In this document: positions 9,999 to 19,635 of the stretch, in pieces
Numbering within the stretch: position 1 is the first letter of the stretch
Layout: every line of letters starts with the position of its first letter
The notes under the pieces: generated by a model
The model's database searches: none
Told to the model about the DNA's origin: nothing
What the model saw: the letters and a program-made list of their open reading frames with translations, nothing else
Origin: Psychrobacter glaciei
Lineage (GTDB): Bacteria > Pseudomonadota > Gammaproteobacteria > Pseudomonadales > Moraxellaceae
Assembly: GCF_014652895.1 (NCBI RefSeq)
Contig: NZ_BMZR01000001.1
Span: 1,054,001-1,118,000, forward strand
Length of the DNA stretch: 64,000 bases
Direction of reading: 5' to 3'
Made by a program: the position numbers and the translations under genes

Positions 9999-10491
9999 TT
10001 ATTTTTATTCCTAAGATTATTTATCGAAACACCCTAAATTTGGTTGGAATCCACCACGCTACGAAATATATCATCAACTGTTGTCAAGGGTCAAGCAGTA
10101 ACAATCTTTTGAAAATATTAGTAATGTTCGGGCCTCAAAAATCATCTAAAGGTAGGTCTATGTTGGTTACTTTCTAGCATCACTATGAATAAATAGATTG
10201 TCCTTATTTAATATAAGAATCTTTTGAGTTGGTTTTAGTTTAATATTTTTCGTTGTATTATATTAGATAGTGAATTATATTCATACTTTTACAAAATATA
10301 TTGGGAGCCAAAGCTTTTGATTTTCAAGCGCTTAGAACCTAAAAGTCCATTAAAAACACAAAAGCAACTCATCATCCCAAGAACACAAAAAAGCCTTTCA
10401 AGCTTTATATTTCATAGCTTGAAAGGCTTTTTCGATCGCATATTTTTATCTAGGTAAGAGGTTTGATATTGGGGTTTGCCTAAAGCCGCTC
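9999..10491. other. AT-rich intergenic region
   Basis: Almost 500 bp with no supported gene. It carries upstream sequence for the 9456-9998 gene and, near 10387-10433, a bidirectional terminator. The remainder is AT-rich with many stops in all frames; I see no repeat or RNA gene. Confidence 0.4.
10387..10433. terminator. Bidirectional rho-independent terminator
   Basis: Stem AAAAAGCCTTTCAAGCT / AGCTTGAAAGGCTTTTT around an 11-nt loop. A- and T-runs on the two sides allow function in both directions. On the minus strand it lies just after the FAD dehydrogenase stop at 10492. Confidence 0.85.
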
Positions 10492-12108
10492 TTACTCTAT
10501 GTTCAACATCGATTTCGCCACAGCTTCGGCCACTTTAATACCATCAATCCCTGCTGATAATATTCCACCTGCATAGCCCGCGCCTTCGCCTGCAGGGAAT
10601 AAGCCTTTGGTATTAATGCTTTGGAATTCTTTATTGCGTTTAATACTGATTGGTGACGATGTTCTGGTTTCTACGCCAGTTAGTAGACCATCATCAGATG
10701 AAAATCCTTTGATTTTTTTATTAAACGCTGGAATGGCTTCACGTATGGCATCTACGGCAAAGTCTGGTAACGCTTTGCTTAAGTCGGTTAAGGTAATGCC
10801 TGGTGTGTAAGAGGGTTTTACATCGCCTAATTCTGAGTCTGGTTTTCCTTTTAAGAAATCGCCAATGGTTTGCGCTGGTGCACTGTAGTCTTTGCCGCCC
10901 AATTCAAACGCTAAGGTTTCTAGCTGTCTTTGTAAGTCAATACCAGCAAGAGGGTGATTTGGGTAATCTCGCTCTGGGTCAATGCCTACAACAATAGCAC
11001 TGTTGGCGTTGCGCTCATTTCTTGAATATTGGCTCATGCCGTTAGTGACAACACGGCCTTCTTCTGATGCTGCGGCAACCACGGTTCCGCCTGGACACAT
11101 ACAGAAGCTATAGACAGAACGACCATTTTTACAATGATGAACCAATTTGTAATCCGCAGCGCCAAGTATTTCGTTTCCAGCATTGTCACCAAAGCGTGCT
11201 TTATCTATGGTTGACTGTTTATGTTCAATCCTAAAACCAATCGAGAAAGGCTTTGCTTCAACATATACGCCTTTATCATGGATCATCTCAAAAGTGTCTC
11301 GGGCGCTATGACCAACAGCAAGAACAACATGGTTAGTTTTTAAGGTTTCGCCAGTATTGAGTGTCACGCCAGTTACTTTTGAGTCAGTGATATGCAAGTC
11401 GTCTACGCGAGTCGCAAAACGGACTTCCCCACCAAGCGCTATGATCTCGGCACGCATTTTTTCTACCATAGTGACTAACTTATAAGTGCCTATGTGCGGT
11501 TTACTGACAAATAAAATCTCATCTGGTGCGCCAGCTTTTACAAATTCTGTCATGACTTTACGGCCGTAATGATTGGGATCTTTCACTTGGCTATATAGTT
11601 TACCGTCAGAAAAGGTACCCGCTCCGCCTTCACCGAATTGTACGTTAGATTCTGTGTTTAATTTGCGCTGACGCCAAAAGCCAAAGGTGTCTTTGGTGCG
11701 TTGTCTGACTTCATTACCGCGTTCAATAATAATAGGTTTAAAACCCATCTGGGCAAGAGTAAGCCCTGCTAATAAACCACAAGGTCCAAAACCAATAACA
11801 ACAGGACGCTCAGTTAAATCCTTTGGCGCTTCGCCTACATATTTGTAGCTGGTGTCTGGTGTTGCTTTAACATGGTTGTCTGACTCAAATTGAACCAGTA
11901 AATCATTGGTCAAATCCGAGTCGGTAAGTGTAATGTCTAGCGTATAAATTAATTGGATATTTCTTTTATTACGAGCATCATAACCACGTTTAAATATCAC
12001 AAATGACGCCATTTGCTCAGCAGAAATTTTAAGTTTTGTCGTTATAGCCGTCGTTAGATCTTCAGGTGCATGATTTAATGGCAATTTAATTTCAGTTAAA
12101 CGTATCAT
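10492..12108 (-). CDS. FAD-dependent dehydrogenase (COG2509 type)
   Basis: A 538-residue putative flavoprotein. The dinucleotide-binding motif is near residues 104-120 (VVIGFGPCGLLAGLTLAQMG), then IIIERG at the strand-2 acid. The family block VQFGEGGAGTFSDGKLYSQV follows. VVLAVGHSARDTFEM is the second FAD contact and FPAGEGAGYAGGILSAG the C-terminal FAD-binding loop. The N-terminal roughly 90 residues form the extra domain usual for this family. The family is widespread but poorly characterised, and its substrate is not known. It appears to be monocistronic, with its own terminator downstream. Confidence 0.88.
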   Translation of the reverse strand: MIRLTEIKLPLNHAPEDLTTAITTKLKISAEQMASFVIFKRGYDARNKRNIQLIYTLDITLTDSDLTNDLLVQFESDNHVKATPDTSYKYVGEAPKDLTERPVVIGFGPCGLLAGLTLAQMGFKPIIIERGNEVRQRTKDTFGFWRQRKLNTESNVQFGEGGAGTFSDGKLYSQVKDPNHYGRKVMTEFVKAGAPDEILFVSKPHIGTYKLVTMVEKMRAEIIALGGEVRFATRVDDLHITDSKVTGVTLNTGETLKTNHVVLAVGHSARDTFEMIHDKGVYVEAKPFSIGFRIEHKQSTIDKARFGDNAGNEILGAADYKLVHHCKNGRSVYSFCMCPGGTVVAAASEEGRVVTNGMSQYSRNERNANSAIVVGIDPERDYPNHPLAGIDLQRQLETLAFELGGKDYSAPAQTIGDFLKGKPDSELGDVKPSYTPGITLTDLSKALPDFAVDAIREAIPAFNKKIKGFSSDDGLLTGVETRTSSPISIKRNKEFQSINTKGLFPAGEGAGYAGGILSAGIDGIKVAEAVAKSMLNIE

Positions 12109-12603
12109 TGGTTACTCATAAACTAGTGTAGAAAACATTCGCGCATTTTACTGGTACTGATGCAAATAAGCGAATAAATATTTTACTTACGCAGGGCAAA
12201 TTTGCGTATTTGGTTTGTAGTTTGAAAATAACCCCTGCCATCCGAATCCTTGCAATCAAACTTGGGACATTTTAGTCATGCAACCTGACGATAATAATCA
12301 AACCACATCTATCTTGGCAATCTATAGACTAAACACTTTTGAATTCTCGTTTCACTGCGATCATAGCTCTTGTCTAACGTCGCTGCAAAGCAGTATTTTG
12401 CTATTCCACTTCTCATGATAATTAAGCTCACAACAGAACTCGTTATAAGGTATGGATAAGGAGTTTTAGCATGAGAAAGCGTACAGGTTGCAGAAGTGTC
12501 TACGTACCTATTATATTTGAGGAATTAAGTGCTAATTTAAACGTTTTTAGGTGATGTTGCTAATATTGAGTTTTATAAATAGTCCATATTCATCCATTGC
12601 TTG
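12109..12603. other. Intergenic region with one possible small ORF
   Basis: About 495 bp between the FAD dehydrogenase start and the LysR stop. Apart from the small ORF at 12471-12554 described separately, no gene, terminator or repeat is convincing. The promoter of the FAD dehydrogenase must lie at its left end (12109-12200). Confidence 0.35.
12471..12554 (+). CDS. Possible 27-residue small protein
   Basis: ATG at 12471 preceded by AAGGAG at a 7-nt spacing, encoding MRKRTGCRSVYVPIIFEELS and seven more residues. The basic start and hydrophobic centre are not diagnostic. The only support is the good ribosome-binding site; chance remains likely. Confidence 0.2.
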   Translation: MRKRTGCRSVYVPIIFEELSANLNVFR

Positions 12604-13497
12604 CTACCAGTAAGGCGAATGCTTTATTTCTTCAGCGAGAAAATCAATAAACTTTCTTTGTAGTGGTGTCACCTGCTTTCGATTGGCATAAACTATATAA
12701 ACACCCAAAGTTTTGGGTTTCCATTCAGGCAATAACTCAATAAGTTGTCCAGATGCAATCAAATATTTGACTGCGCCAGATGGCTGCAAGCTGATCCCGT
12801 GTCCACGTAGCGTGGCAGAAAGCAAGACTTCAGAGATATTGGCGCTGATGTTGCCCGAAATAGGGACAGATTCTGGTCCATTTGGCCCATCAAACACCCA
12901 TGCAGATCGTCCAAAATAAGCAAAAGATAGGCAGTTATGATGAATAAGAGACTGTACATCCTTAGGCTTTCCACGCTTTTTTAGATATTTAGGTGCAGCG
13001 CACACAATGGATTGACACTCCCCAATACGTCTAGCCACGACATTTGGTTCCAAATCATTGGTAATACGAATCGCCAAGTCAATACGAGCATCAATCAAGT
13101 TCACTGAATCATCAGTTGCAAGAATATCAATCGCTGTCTGCGGCCAGTGAGATACAAAGCGACCAACCACATCCATAAGAAGGCTATCAATCAGCGAAAG
13201 GCTAGCAGTAATCCGCAACTGACCTTTTAGCTCCAAAGTATTTTGATTGCGTATCTGATCCAATGAATCGGTCAATTCAAGTAACTGATACGCCACCTCA
13301 AGCGTCTGCTCACCAGGGGCAGTCAGGCTCAGACTTCTAGTCGTGCGATGTAATAAGCGTATATCCATCCAGCTCTCAAGCTCTGTCAGATAGCGCGTTA
13401 CCTTAGCTCTAGACATGTCTAAATTGTCCGCCGCACGGCTCAAGCTACCTTGCTCGACGATAGTAACAAACACTTGTAACGCGGTCAGCCTATCCAT
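12604..13497 (-). CDS. LysR-family transcriptional regulator
   Basis: A 297-residue regulator. The N-terminal winged helix is MDRLTALQVFVTIVEQGSLS followed by RAADNLDMSRAKVTRYLTELE, then LLHRTTRSLSLTAPGE, typical of the AaeR/CrgA-like LysR subgroup. The effector domain follows (LRITASLSLIDSLLMDVVGR). It is transcribed divergently from the exported MBL-fold gene at 13645 across a 147-bp spacer, so that gene is its probable target. The inducer is unknown. Confidence 0.9.
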   Translation of the reverse strand: MDRLTALQVFVTIVEQGSLSRAADNLDMSRAKVTRYLTELESWMDIRLLHRTTRSLSLTAPGEQTLEVAYQLLELTDSLDQIRNQNTLELKGQLRITASLSLIDSLLMDVVGRFVSHWPQTAIDILATDDSVNLIDARIDLAIRITNDLEPNVVARRIGECQSIVCAAPKYLKKRGKPKDVQSLIHHNCLSFAYFGRSAWVFDGPNGPESVPISGNISANISEVLLSATLRGHGISLQPSGAVKYLIASGQLIELLPEWKPKTLGVYIVYANRKQVTPLQRKFIDFLAEEIKHSPYW

Positions 13498-13644
13498 TTA
13501 TCCATCCTTATTTGCGCGAAAACTGAAACAGTAAACACTGGATTATAGCGTATTTAAACGAAATACAATCGAATAGAATAGCCACTAACAACGAATACCG
13601 CCATTAACGCGGTCTATTTACTCAAACGAAAATACAGGTGAATT

Positions 13645-14520
13645 ATGAAAAAATTAATGACAGCTTCTATGGCGGCCAGTGTTCTACTGCTTGCAACCCA
13701 AGCAAACGCAGCCGACCTACAACTACAAGCATATAAACCTGATAAAAATGCTATTTTCCCAGTGACCTCTTTACTGGCAAGTGGTGAGAAAGATGCTATC
13801 TTGTTCGATGCACAGTTTAGTGTCAAAGATGGTGAAGCATTGGTTGATATGATCAAAAAAAGCAATAAAGACCTTAAAATGATCTATATCACGGCAGGCG
13901 ATCCAGATTACTATTTCGGTCTTCAGCCTTTAGTCAAAGCTTTCCCTAACGTAAAGGTTATGTCTAGCCCTTCTATTGTTGAACACATTGAGGCGACTAA
14001 AGATGCAAAATTAAAGCATTGGGGTCCAATCCTTGGCAAACATGCGCCTACCAAGGTCACAGTACCGCAAACACTTGATCAGTCTACACTGACCTTAGAA
14101 GGCCATAAAATTGAAATTAAAGCGTTCGGAACCCCTCAAGCATACATGTGGGTACCGGAGTCAAAATCCGTTTTAGGCGGCGTGTCGGTAACATCAGGCA
14201 TGCATGTGTGGACTGCTGATACCCAAACTAAAGAAGCTCGTAGCGCTTGGATACAATCGTTAGAACAAATGAAGCAATTAAAGCCGAATGTCGTGATACC
14301 AGGTCACTATTCAGGCAACCTACTCAAAAAAGACTACGCTGTTGATTTCACCCTCAATTATCTAAAAACTTTTGAGCAAGCACTCGACGAGGCAAAAAGA
14401 CAAGATTCCAAGCAATCAGAAAAAGTGATTACCACCATGAAATCGGCTTATCCAGCGTTGCCCGGAGGAAGTGATTTAGAGTTGAGCAGTCAAGTCAATA
14501 CAGGTGAGATAGAGTGGTAA
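13645..14520 (+). CDS. Exported metallo-beta-lactamase-fold protein with degenerate metal motif
   Basis: A 291-residue protein with a Sec signal (MKKLMTASMAASVLLLATQA, cleavage near ANA-AD), so periplasmic. The fold is recognisable: TSLLASGEKDAILFDAQFS, then the motif-2 region at residues 81-91. There the usual T-H-x-H-x-D-H reads T-A-G-D-P-D-Y, with all three His missing and the Asp kept. The later GH of IPGHYSG is retained. This resembles exported MBL subfamilies I recall as carrying 'GDPDYYFG'. Whether metal is bound is unclear. The divergent LysR gene is the likely regulator. Substrate unknown. Confidence 0.8.
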   Translation: MKKLMTASMAASVLLLATQANAADLQLQAYKPDKNAIFPVTSLLASGEKDAILFDAQFSVKDGEALVDMIKKSNKDLKMIYITAGDPDYYFGLQPLVKAFPNVKVMSSPSIVEHIEATKDAKLKHWGPILGKHAPTKVTVPQTLDQSTLTLEGHKIEIKAFGTPQAYMWVPESKSVLGGVSVTSGMHVWTADTQTKEARSAWIQSLEQMKQLKPNVVIPGHYSGNLLKKDYAVDFTLNYLKTFEQALDEAKRQDSKQSEKVITTMKSAYPALPGGSDLELSSQVNTGEIEW

Positions 14521-14658
14521 ATATAGGACAACTATTAAGTAAAAAATACTAACATCTAACTATGTCTATTAGTCAGATGTTAGTGTCAAGGTGCTGCCGT
14601 ATGAATGCTTTTTCAAGAAGCATACGCCAGTACTTTTAATGATAAAAGAGAGCAACTT

Positions 14659-15273
14659 ATGACAATACGATATCGTTGTGCTACGCCTGAAGACTTTTCA
14701 GCCATTGTCGACCTTTTTGTCGTCAATATGAATTTGAGTGTATTTACTAGCGCCACAGATAAGCGGGTTCTAAAGCAACTGGCTACCCTATTTCTAGCTA
14801 AAGACTATCATCATGCTACTTTTATAAAAGTTGCAGAATATGATGACATCATTTGTGGTGTGGTGATAGGGATCACTAAACAAGATCCACATAAAGCTTT
14901 GTCATTCGATGATAAGCCCATTATTGATCAGATAGAAAACAAGCTGAGTCTGTCTGAACAAGGACGACAAGTATTGAGAGACTTACAAGAAAAAGAGGCT
15001 GCTAGCACGAAACGAAAGACAGTCAATTTTGATAACGAATTACAATTCTTCTGTGTAGATCCAGACTATCGTCGCCACCGTATTGGTGCAACGTTGATTC
15101 AGGCATTTGAGACTTATCTCATCGCACAGAGCGTAACCACGTATGCATTACATACAGACACTTTATGCACTTATCAGTACTACAACAATAATGGCTATCA
15201 ACGTGTTGATCAGTATCCCAACCACCTAAACCCGCAGATAATGCACTATACCTATATCAAAGCATTGCTTTAA
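14659..15273 (+). CDS. GNAT-family N-acetyltransferase
   Basis: A 204-residue protein from the ATG at 14659 (MTIRYRCATPEDFSAIVDLF). An in-frame ATG at 14605 would add 18 residues outside the fold, so I prefer 14659. The acetyl-CoA binding motif A is ELQFFCVDPDYRRHRIGATL, followed by IQAFETYLIAQ, and the C-terminal part is TYALHTDTLCTYQYYNNNGY as in many GNATs. The insertion with ENKLSLSEQGRQVLRDLQEK in the middle is longer than in minimal GNATs. Substrate unknown. It runs into a bidirectional terminator. Confidence 0.87.
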   Translation: MTIRYRCATPEDFSAIVDLFVVNMNLSVFTSATDKRVLKQLATLFLAKDYHHATFIKVAEYDDIICGVVIGITKQDPHKALSFDDKPIIDQIENKLSLSEQGRQVLRDLQEKEAASTKRKTVNFDNELQFFCVDPDYRRHRIGATLIQAFETYLIAQSVTTYALHTDTLCTYQYYNNNGYQRVDQYPNHLNPQIMHYTYIKALL

Positions 15274-15295
15274 CAGTTCAACATCGACAGCATTA

Positions 15296-15343
15296 AAAAG
15301 GTTGCTAGCACTATATAAAATATAGAGTTAGCAACCTTTTTTT
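15296..15343. terminator. Bidirectional terminator between convergent genes
   Basis: Stem AAAAAGGTTGCTA / TAGCAACCTTTTT, with inner complementarity CTATAT/ATATAG and a terminal T-run. It separates the convergent GNAT and GMC oxidoreductase genes. Confidence 0.9.
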
Positions 15344-15378
15344 GTCATTTTAAGGCACGCCCTAGTTCTTGCATATGC

Positions 15379-16995
15379 TTAATTGACATTGTCCTGTAAT
15401 ACCATGTCAGCCCCTTTTTCTGCGACCATCATCACTGGAGCATTAATATTACCCGATGTTATATTAGGGAAAATAGAGGCATCAATGATGCGCAATCCCT
15501 CGACTCCATACACACGCAGGCGACTATCAACGACTGCTGTTTTTGGATCAGGACCCATCACACAGGTACCACAAGGATGATAAATGGAGCCAGCATTTTT
15601 TCTAAAAAATTGCAGCATACTATCTTCGTCCGTTACCTCTTCTGCAGGGCTAACTTCCTCTACAGTAATGGCTTTAAGAGCAGGTGCAGTCATTATTTTA
15701 CGAATCAGTTTATTACCTTGAATGACTTCTCTAATATCTTTCTCAGTTGATAAGTAATTTGGCTTAATCAATGCGGGTTGTACTGGATCAGAAGAAGCTA
15801 TTTCGATAGTCCCTTTGCTCGTTGGGCGACAAGGATTAAAAGCAAGCAGAAAACCTGAATAAGGTTCTGGTATTAAGCTGGCTTTTGGATCATTAGGTAT
15901 CCGATACGACATTGGGTTAAAGTATAGTTGAATATTTGGTAGTGTCTCATTAGCATCGCCTTTGAAAAACCCTCCTGCTTGATTGACACTCATAGACAGT
16001 GGACCAGTCCGATTCAACATATATTTCAAGCCTGCATTTGCCTGACTAAATAAAGAGCCAAGTTCATCATTCAAAGTTTTCATATTAGCGCGGTAATAGT
16101 AACTAACACACAAATGATCCTGTAGATTCTGACCCACAGCAGGGGCATCATGAACGACCGGAATATTATGCTGAGTCAGTAATGCTTTATCTGCAATACC
16201 GGATAATTGTAATAGTTTTGGCGTGTCAATGGCACCTGCGGCTACAATAATTTCACGTTTAACTTTCACGATTTCACGCTTATTGTCTCGACAAATCGCT
16301 AAGCCATACGCTTTTTTTTGTTCATCAAATAATATTTTTTCTGCGACAGTATTGTGTAGAATTTTGAGATTCGTACGCTTCAGTGCCGGCTTAAGATACG
16401 CGGCATTACTAGAGTCGCGCTGACCATTACGAGCATTGATATCATAGATTCCAGCGCCTTCAAAATGCTCACCGTTGAAATCTTTATTAATTTTATAGCC
16501 GAGCTCTTCTGCGCCTTTTAAATAATGGCTACAAATAATATGAGCACCCTCTTTCATTGAGGTGATGGCTATTTTACCTTTAGACGAATGGTACTCAGTA
16601 TCCCCTTCAGCATGTTGTTCCAGTTTTTTAAAATAAGGTAAAACATCTTTGTAAGACCAACCTTCATTACCTGCTGTAGCCCAGTCGTCAAAATCGGTGG
16701 GCTGACCACGCACATAGATCATAGCATTGATAGAACCTGAGCCCCCTTGCACTTTACCTCTTGGCGCATAAATTTTTCTATTATCTAAGGCCTCTTCTGG
16801 TTCACTGTAATACATATAATTATATTGTGGGTTGTAGTAGGTCTTACCGAAACCCAGAGGTATTTTTATCCAAGGACTATTGTCTTTACCTCCTGCCTCG
16901 AGAATTAACACCGAATACTGACCAGACTCACTCAATCGGTCTGCCAATATGCATCCTGCAGAGCCAGATCCGACGACTATAAAATCATACTCCAT
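15379..16995 (-). CDS. GMC-family FAD oxidoreductase (choline dehydrogenase-like)
   Basis: A 538-residue alcohol dehydrogenase of the glucose-methanol-choline family. The N-terminal FAD motif is [20 protein letters not shown]. Signature 1 lies in [18 protein letters not shown]. Signature 2 is in [14 protein letters not shown]. The C-terminal catalytic region is [14 protein letters not shown] (His in YHPCGT) and the end [18 protein letters not shown]. It starts 2 nt after the stop of the upstream dehydratase-like gene, with GGAGAT inside that gene as ribosome-binding site, so translation is probably coupled. In this operon it most likely oxidises a hydroxyl of the imported substrate; the choline name is only family-level. 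Confidence 0.88.
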   Translation of the reverse strand: MEYDFIVVGSGSAGCILADRLSESGQYSVLILEAGGKDNSPWIKIPLGFGKTYYNPQYNYMYYSEPEEALDNRKIYAPRGKVQGGSGSINAMIYVRGQPTDFDDWATAGNEGWSYKDVLPYFKKLEQHAEGDTEYHSSKGKIAITSMKEGAHIICSHYLKGAEELGYKINKDFNGEHFEGAGIYDINARNGQRDSSNAAYLKPALKRTNLKILHNTVAEKILFDEQKKAYGLAICRDNKREIVKVKREIIVAAGAIDTPKLLQLSGIADKALLTQHNIPVVHDAPAVGQNLQDHLCVSYYYRANMKTLNDELGSLFSQANAGLKYMLNRTGPLSMSVNQAGGFFKGDANETLPNIQLYFNPMSYRIPNDPKASLIPEPYSGFLLAFNPCRPTSKGTIEIASSDPVQPALIKPNYLSTEKDIREVIQGNKLIRKIMTAPALKAITVEEVSPAEEVTDEDSMLQFFRKNAGSIYHPCGTCVMGPDPKTAVVDSRLRVYGVEGLRIIDASIFPNITSGNINAPVMMVAEKGADMVLQDNVN

Positions 16996-16997
16996 TT

Positions 16998-18233
16998 TTA
17001 AATCTCCGTTTTTCTATTCCAGCTGGTGCAAGATTGCTCTTTATAGTCGTATGGTTTTGAATCCATAGATAAATGAAGTTTTTTTCCTGTGTATGGAGAA
17101 TGTGCTTTAACCACATCCATATTCAGTTCTATACCCAAACCAGGCTTATCAGATGGAATAATATACCCGTCTTTCCATTCGATTTTTTCCTGTAAAACTT
17201 CTGCGTGGAAGCCATCCCAAGTACCAATACTTTCTTGAATCAAAAAGTTTGGCGTTGCTGTTGCTAATTGGATACTAGCGGCAGCACCTACTGGTCCATT
17301 ATACAAATGGGGTGCTATTTGAGCATAATAAGCTTCTGCCATAGCGGCTATTTTTTTGCCTTCAAGAATCCCTCCGACCCGTCCGAGATTCATTTGTAAA
17401 ATAGACGCAGCTCCAGACTTCAGGACATCGTGAAATTCATACTTCGTTGTCAAACGTTCGCCAGTAGCGATGGGAATACTGGTTTTTCTAGCAACGCTTG
17501 CCATTGCTTCAGATTGTCCAGGAGGCACAGGCTCCTCGAACCATAGAGGATCAAAGGGCTCTAGTTTTTTGGCAAGTCTTATTGCAGAAGAAGGAACCAT
17601 CTGTCCATGAGTGCCAAATAAAAGATCGCATTTATTACCCACCGCTTCTCTAATACGCTGGCAGAATGTCGCTGATTTATCTAACGCTTCTAGTGATATC
17701 TGATGTCCAGAGTAAGCGGTATAAGGCCCTGTAGGATCAAACTTGAGAGCAGTAAACCCCATTTCCATGTCCTTGATAGCGCATTCAACTGCCAGCTCTA
17801 CGCTATCATAATCGTAATCACCCTCTTTATTCTTAGGATATAAATACGTATATGAACGTAACTTATCGTTTACTTTGCCACCGATGAGTTCATACACTGG
17901 TTTGTTTGCAGCTTTACCGATAATGTCCCAACAAGCCATTTCAAGACCACTGATGATACCCATCATTGTCAGATCAGGTCTTTGGGTAAAGCCACTAGAG
18001 TATGCCTCACGAAAAAACCGTTCTATATGATGGGGATCATATCCTTTCAGATAACGATCGAAAACATCTTCAATAGCATGCTTCATTACTGAGGGGTGAA
18101 ACGTTGCTGCATAAACCTCCCCCACACCCTCTATTCCACAGGCCGTTTTTAAGGTTACGAAAATCCAGTACATACCACCGACATGTGGTGCTGGCGTAGC
18201 GACTATGTGTGTTTCACAAGATACAGCTTTCAT
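16998..18233 (-). CDS. Mandelate racemase/muconate lactonizing family protein (acid-sugar dehydratase-like)
   Basis: A 411-residue enolase-superfamily enzyme. The capping domain contains [20 protein letters not shown]. The barrel carries [10 protein letters not shown] (Lys at the usual base position, about 164) and GTHGQ at 207-211 where many relatives have a metal-binding Asp. FEEPVPP is at 232-238, [12 protein letters not shown] at 257-267 and the acid/base His in [10 protein letters not shown] (His309). The Glu ligands are intact. The GTHGQ form is, as I recall it, shared by a subgroup related to galactonate/gluconate dehydratases. Likely role: dehydration or cycloisomerisation of an acid sugar. 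It sits between the MFS and GMC genes in one operon. Confidence 0.85.
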   Translation of the reverse strand: MKAVSCETHIVATPAPHVGGMYWIFVTLKTACGIEGVGEVYAATFHPSVMKHAIEDVFDRYLKGYDPHHIERFFREAYSSGFTQRPDLTMMGIISGLEMACWDIIGKAANKPVYELIGGKVNDKLRSYTYLYPKNKEGDYDYDSVELAVECAIKDMEMGFTALKFDPTGPYTAYSGHQISLEALDKSATFCQRIREAVGNKCDLLFGTHGQMVPSSAIRLAKKLEPFDPLWFEEPVPPGQSEAMASVARKTSIPIATGERLTTKYEFHDVLKSGAASILQMNLGRVGGILEGKKIAAMAEAYYAQIAPHLYNGPVGAAASIQLATATPNFLIQESIGTWDGFHAEVLQEKIEWKDGYIIPSDKPGLGIELNMDVVKAHSPYTGKKLHLSMDSKPYDYKEQSCTSWNRKTEI

Positions 18234-18287
18234 GACAAGTCCTTTTGAGTAGCAATTATTTTTTGAATAGATGTGGCTTAGATTTAG

Positions 18288-19583
18288 TTACAAAGATTTT
18301 TTCTTAGCAGTCATTTTTTTCAGTTTCAATATGGCAACCGTACCAATTAATCCCATGCTTGCGATGTAGCCAAAATAGAGATTATAGACAGACATTCCTT
18401 CATAGCGATCAGCGATAAAACTGTAGATTTGCGGTAAGAATATATCTGGCGTATAAGCAATCAGCGAGATAATACCGATTGCAAGTCCTGTCACATGTAA
18501 TGGGATATTGCAGTCATCAAGTATTGCCCAATACAAGCCTCGAATGGCATAGGTCAGTACCCCTATAAATAATACGACAGCCAGCAACAAGTAAATTGAG
18601 CTCAAGTTAGGGAATGCAATCATACTGATCAAACCAAGAGAAGCACCCATCAATGCTATTGCTAGAATATTTTCTTTGCCATATTTATCACCAAGAAACC
18701 CTGCACCAATGCCACCAATAGGGCGCATCCAAAGCTTAGCAACTGTGATAAAGCCTGCGGTAACTGCCGTTATTTCATAGCCTTCTTGCATAAATGCAGA
18801 AAAAGAATATGTTGCCCAAAAGAGTTGATAGCCACAAAAAATGACAACAGCGACCATCCATAATTCAGGAATAGAGAGTAGCGTTTTTAAGTCTATAAAT
18901 AGATTACCACTACCACTTTTTTTGTCTTTAGGATCATCGACTAACTTGTCGGTACGCACAAACAAGAATGTCAGTATTGCAAGCCCAATACATACGAAAG
19001 AGTACATATAGATAATTTGTTTTAAGGCCACTGTATTGCTTTGCCCTTGAGACTCAACAACATAGGCAAATATGCTGATGGCAATAGTCGCAAGAACCGC
19101 TTCAACAAGGCCACGGCCTCCATCGAGAATACCAAAAAAACGGCCCTGTTCATCTGGGCGAGCCAGCATTTTTACACCTTTTAGCATAGAGGCCCAAAAA
19201 GTCAGACCTGCCCCAATACCCCAAGCTATGAAGATATAGGGTAATACTTCTTTGGAAGGTATGGAGGCGAACCATAATCCCAGCCCCCCTGTTAAAGCCA
19301 TTGAGAAAGCAATTAATATACGGGGAGATATTTTATCTGCTAGCCAACCACTAGGAACATAGGAAAGGAAATAGACGATTCCTAACATCGAATAATAGTT
19401 GCCTAGGTCGATAGTGGTAATTTGAAAGGCTTCTAAAATTGAAGTTTCAAAGTTTTGGCGCAGGTAAAGCAAAGGGTAAATTGCGCCAGCTGCCAACAGC
19501 AATAGAGCAAATTGGAAGTAACGCTTGAGATTACTACTCTGGTTTGTAGATACAGGTTTAGATTGTGGAATGAGCGTATTCAT
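18288..19583 (-). CDS. MFS transporter, organic acid / sugar type
   Basis: A 431-residue inner-membrane carrier with about 12 hydrophobic helices. The first is FALLLLAAGAIYPLLYLRQN. The loop 2-3 motif is WLADKISPRILIA (variant of GxLaDrxGrr). A central hydrophilic loop, VRTDKLVDDPKDKKSGSG, separates the two halves, and GAGFLGDKYGKENILA repeats the motif in the second half. It resembles the YihN / hexuronate-phosphate branch of the MFS. Genes upstream (aldehyde dehydrogenase) and downstream (enolase superfamily) lie 50-55 bp away on the same strand. The substrate is therefore probably the compound degraded by this operon. Confidence 0.88.
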   Translation of the reverse strand: MNTLIPQSKPVSTNQSSNLKRYFQFALLLLAAGAIYPLLYLRQNFETSILEAFQITTIDLGNYYSMLGIVYFLSYVPSGWLADKISPRILIAFSMALTGGLGLWFASIPSKEVLPYIFIAWGIGAGLTFWASMLKGVKMLARPDEQGRFFGILDGGRGLVEAVLATIAISIFAYVVESQGQSNTVALKQIIYMYSFVCIGLAILTFLFVRTDKLVDDPKDKKSGSGNLFIDLKTLLSIPELWMVAVVIFCGYQLFWATYSFSAFMQEGYEITAVTAGFITVAKLWMRPIGGIGAGFLGDKYGKENILAIALMGASLGLISMIAFPNLSSIYLLLAVVLFIGVLTYAIRGLYWAILDDCNIPLHVTGLAIGIISLIAYTPDIFLPQIYSFIADRYEGMSVYNLYFGYIASMGLIGTVAILKLKKMTAKKKSL

Positions 19584-19635
19584 GGTTTTTATTACCTCGC
19601 CAAAAACTTATGGCTGAATTGTGGCTGATAATAAA

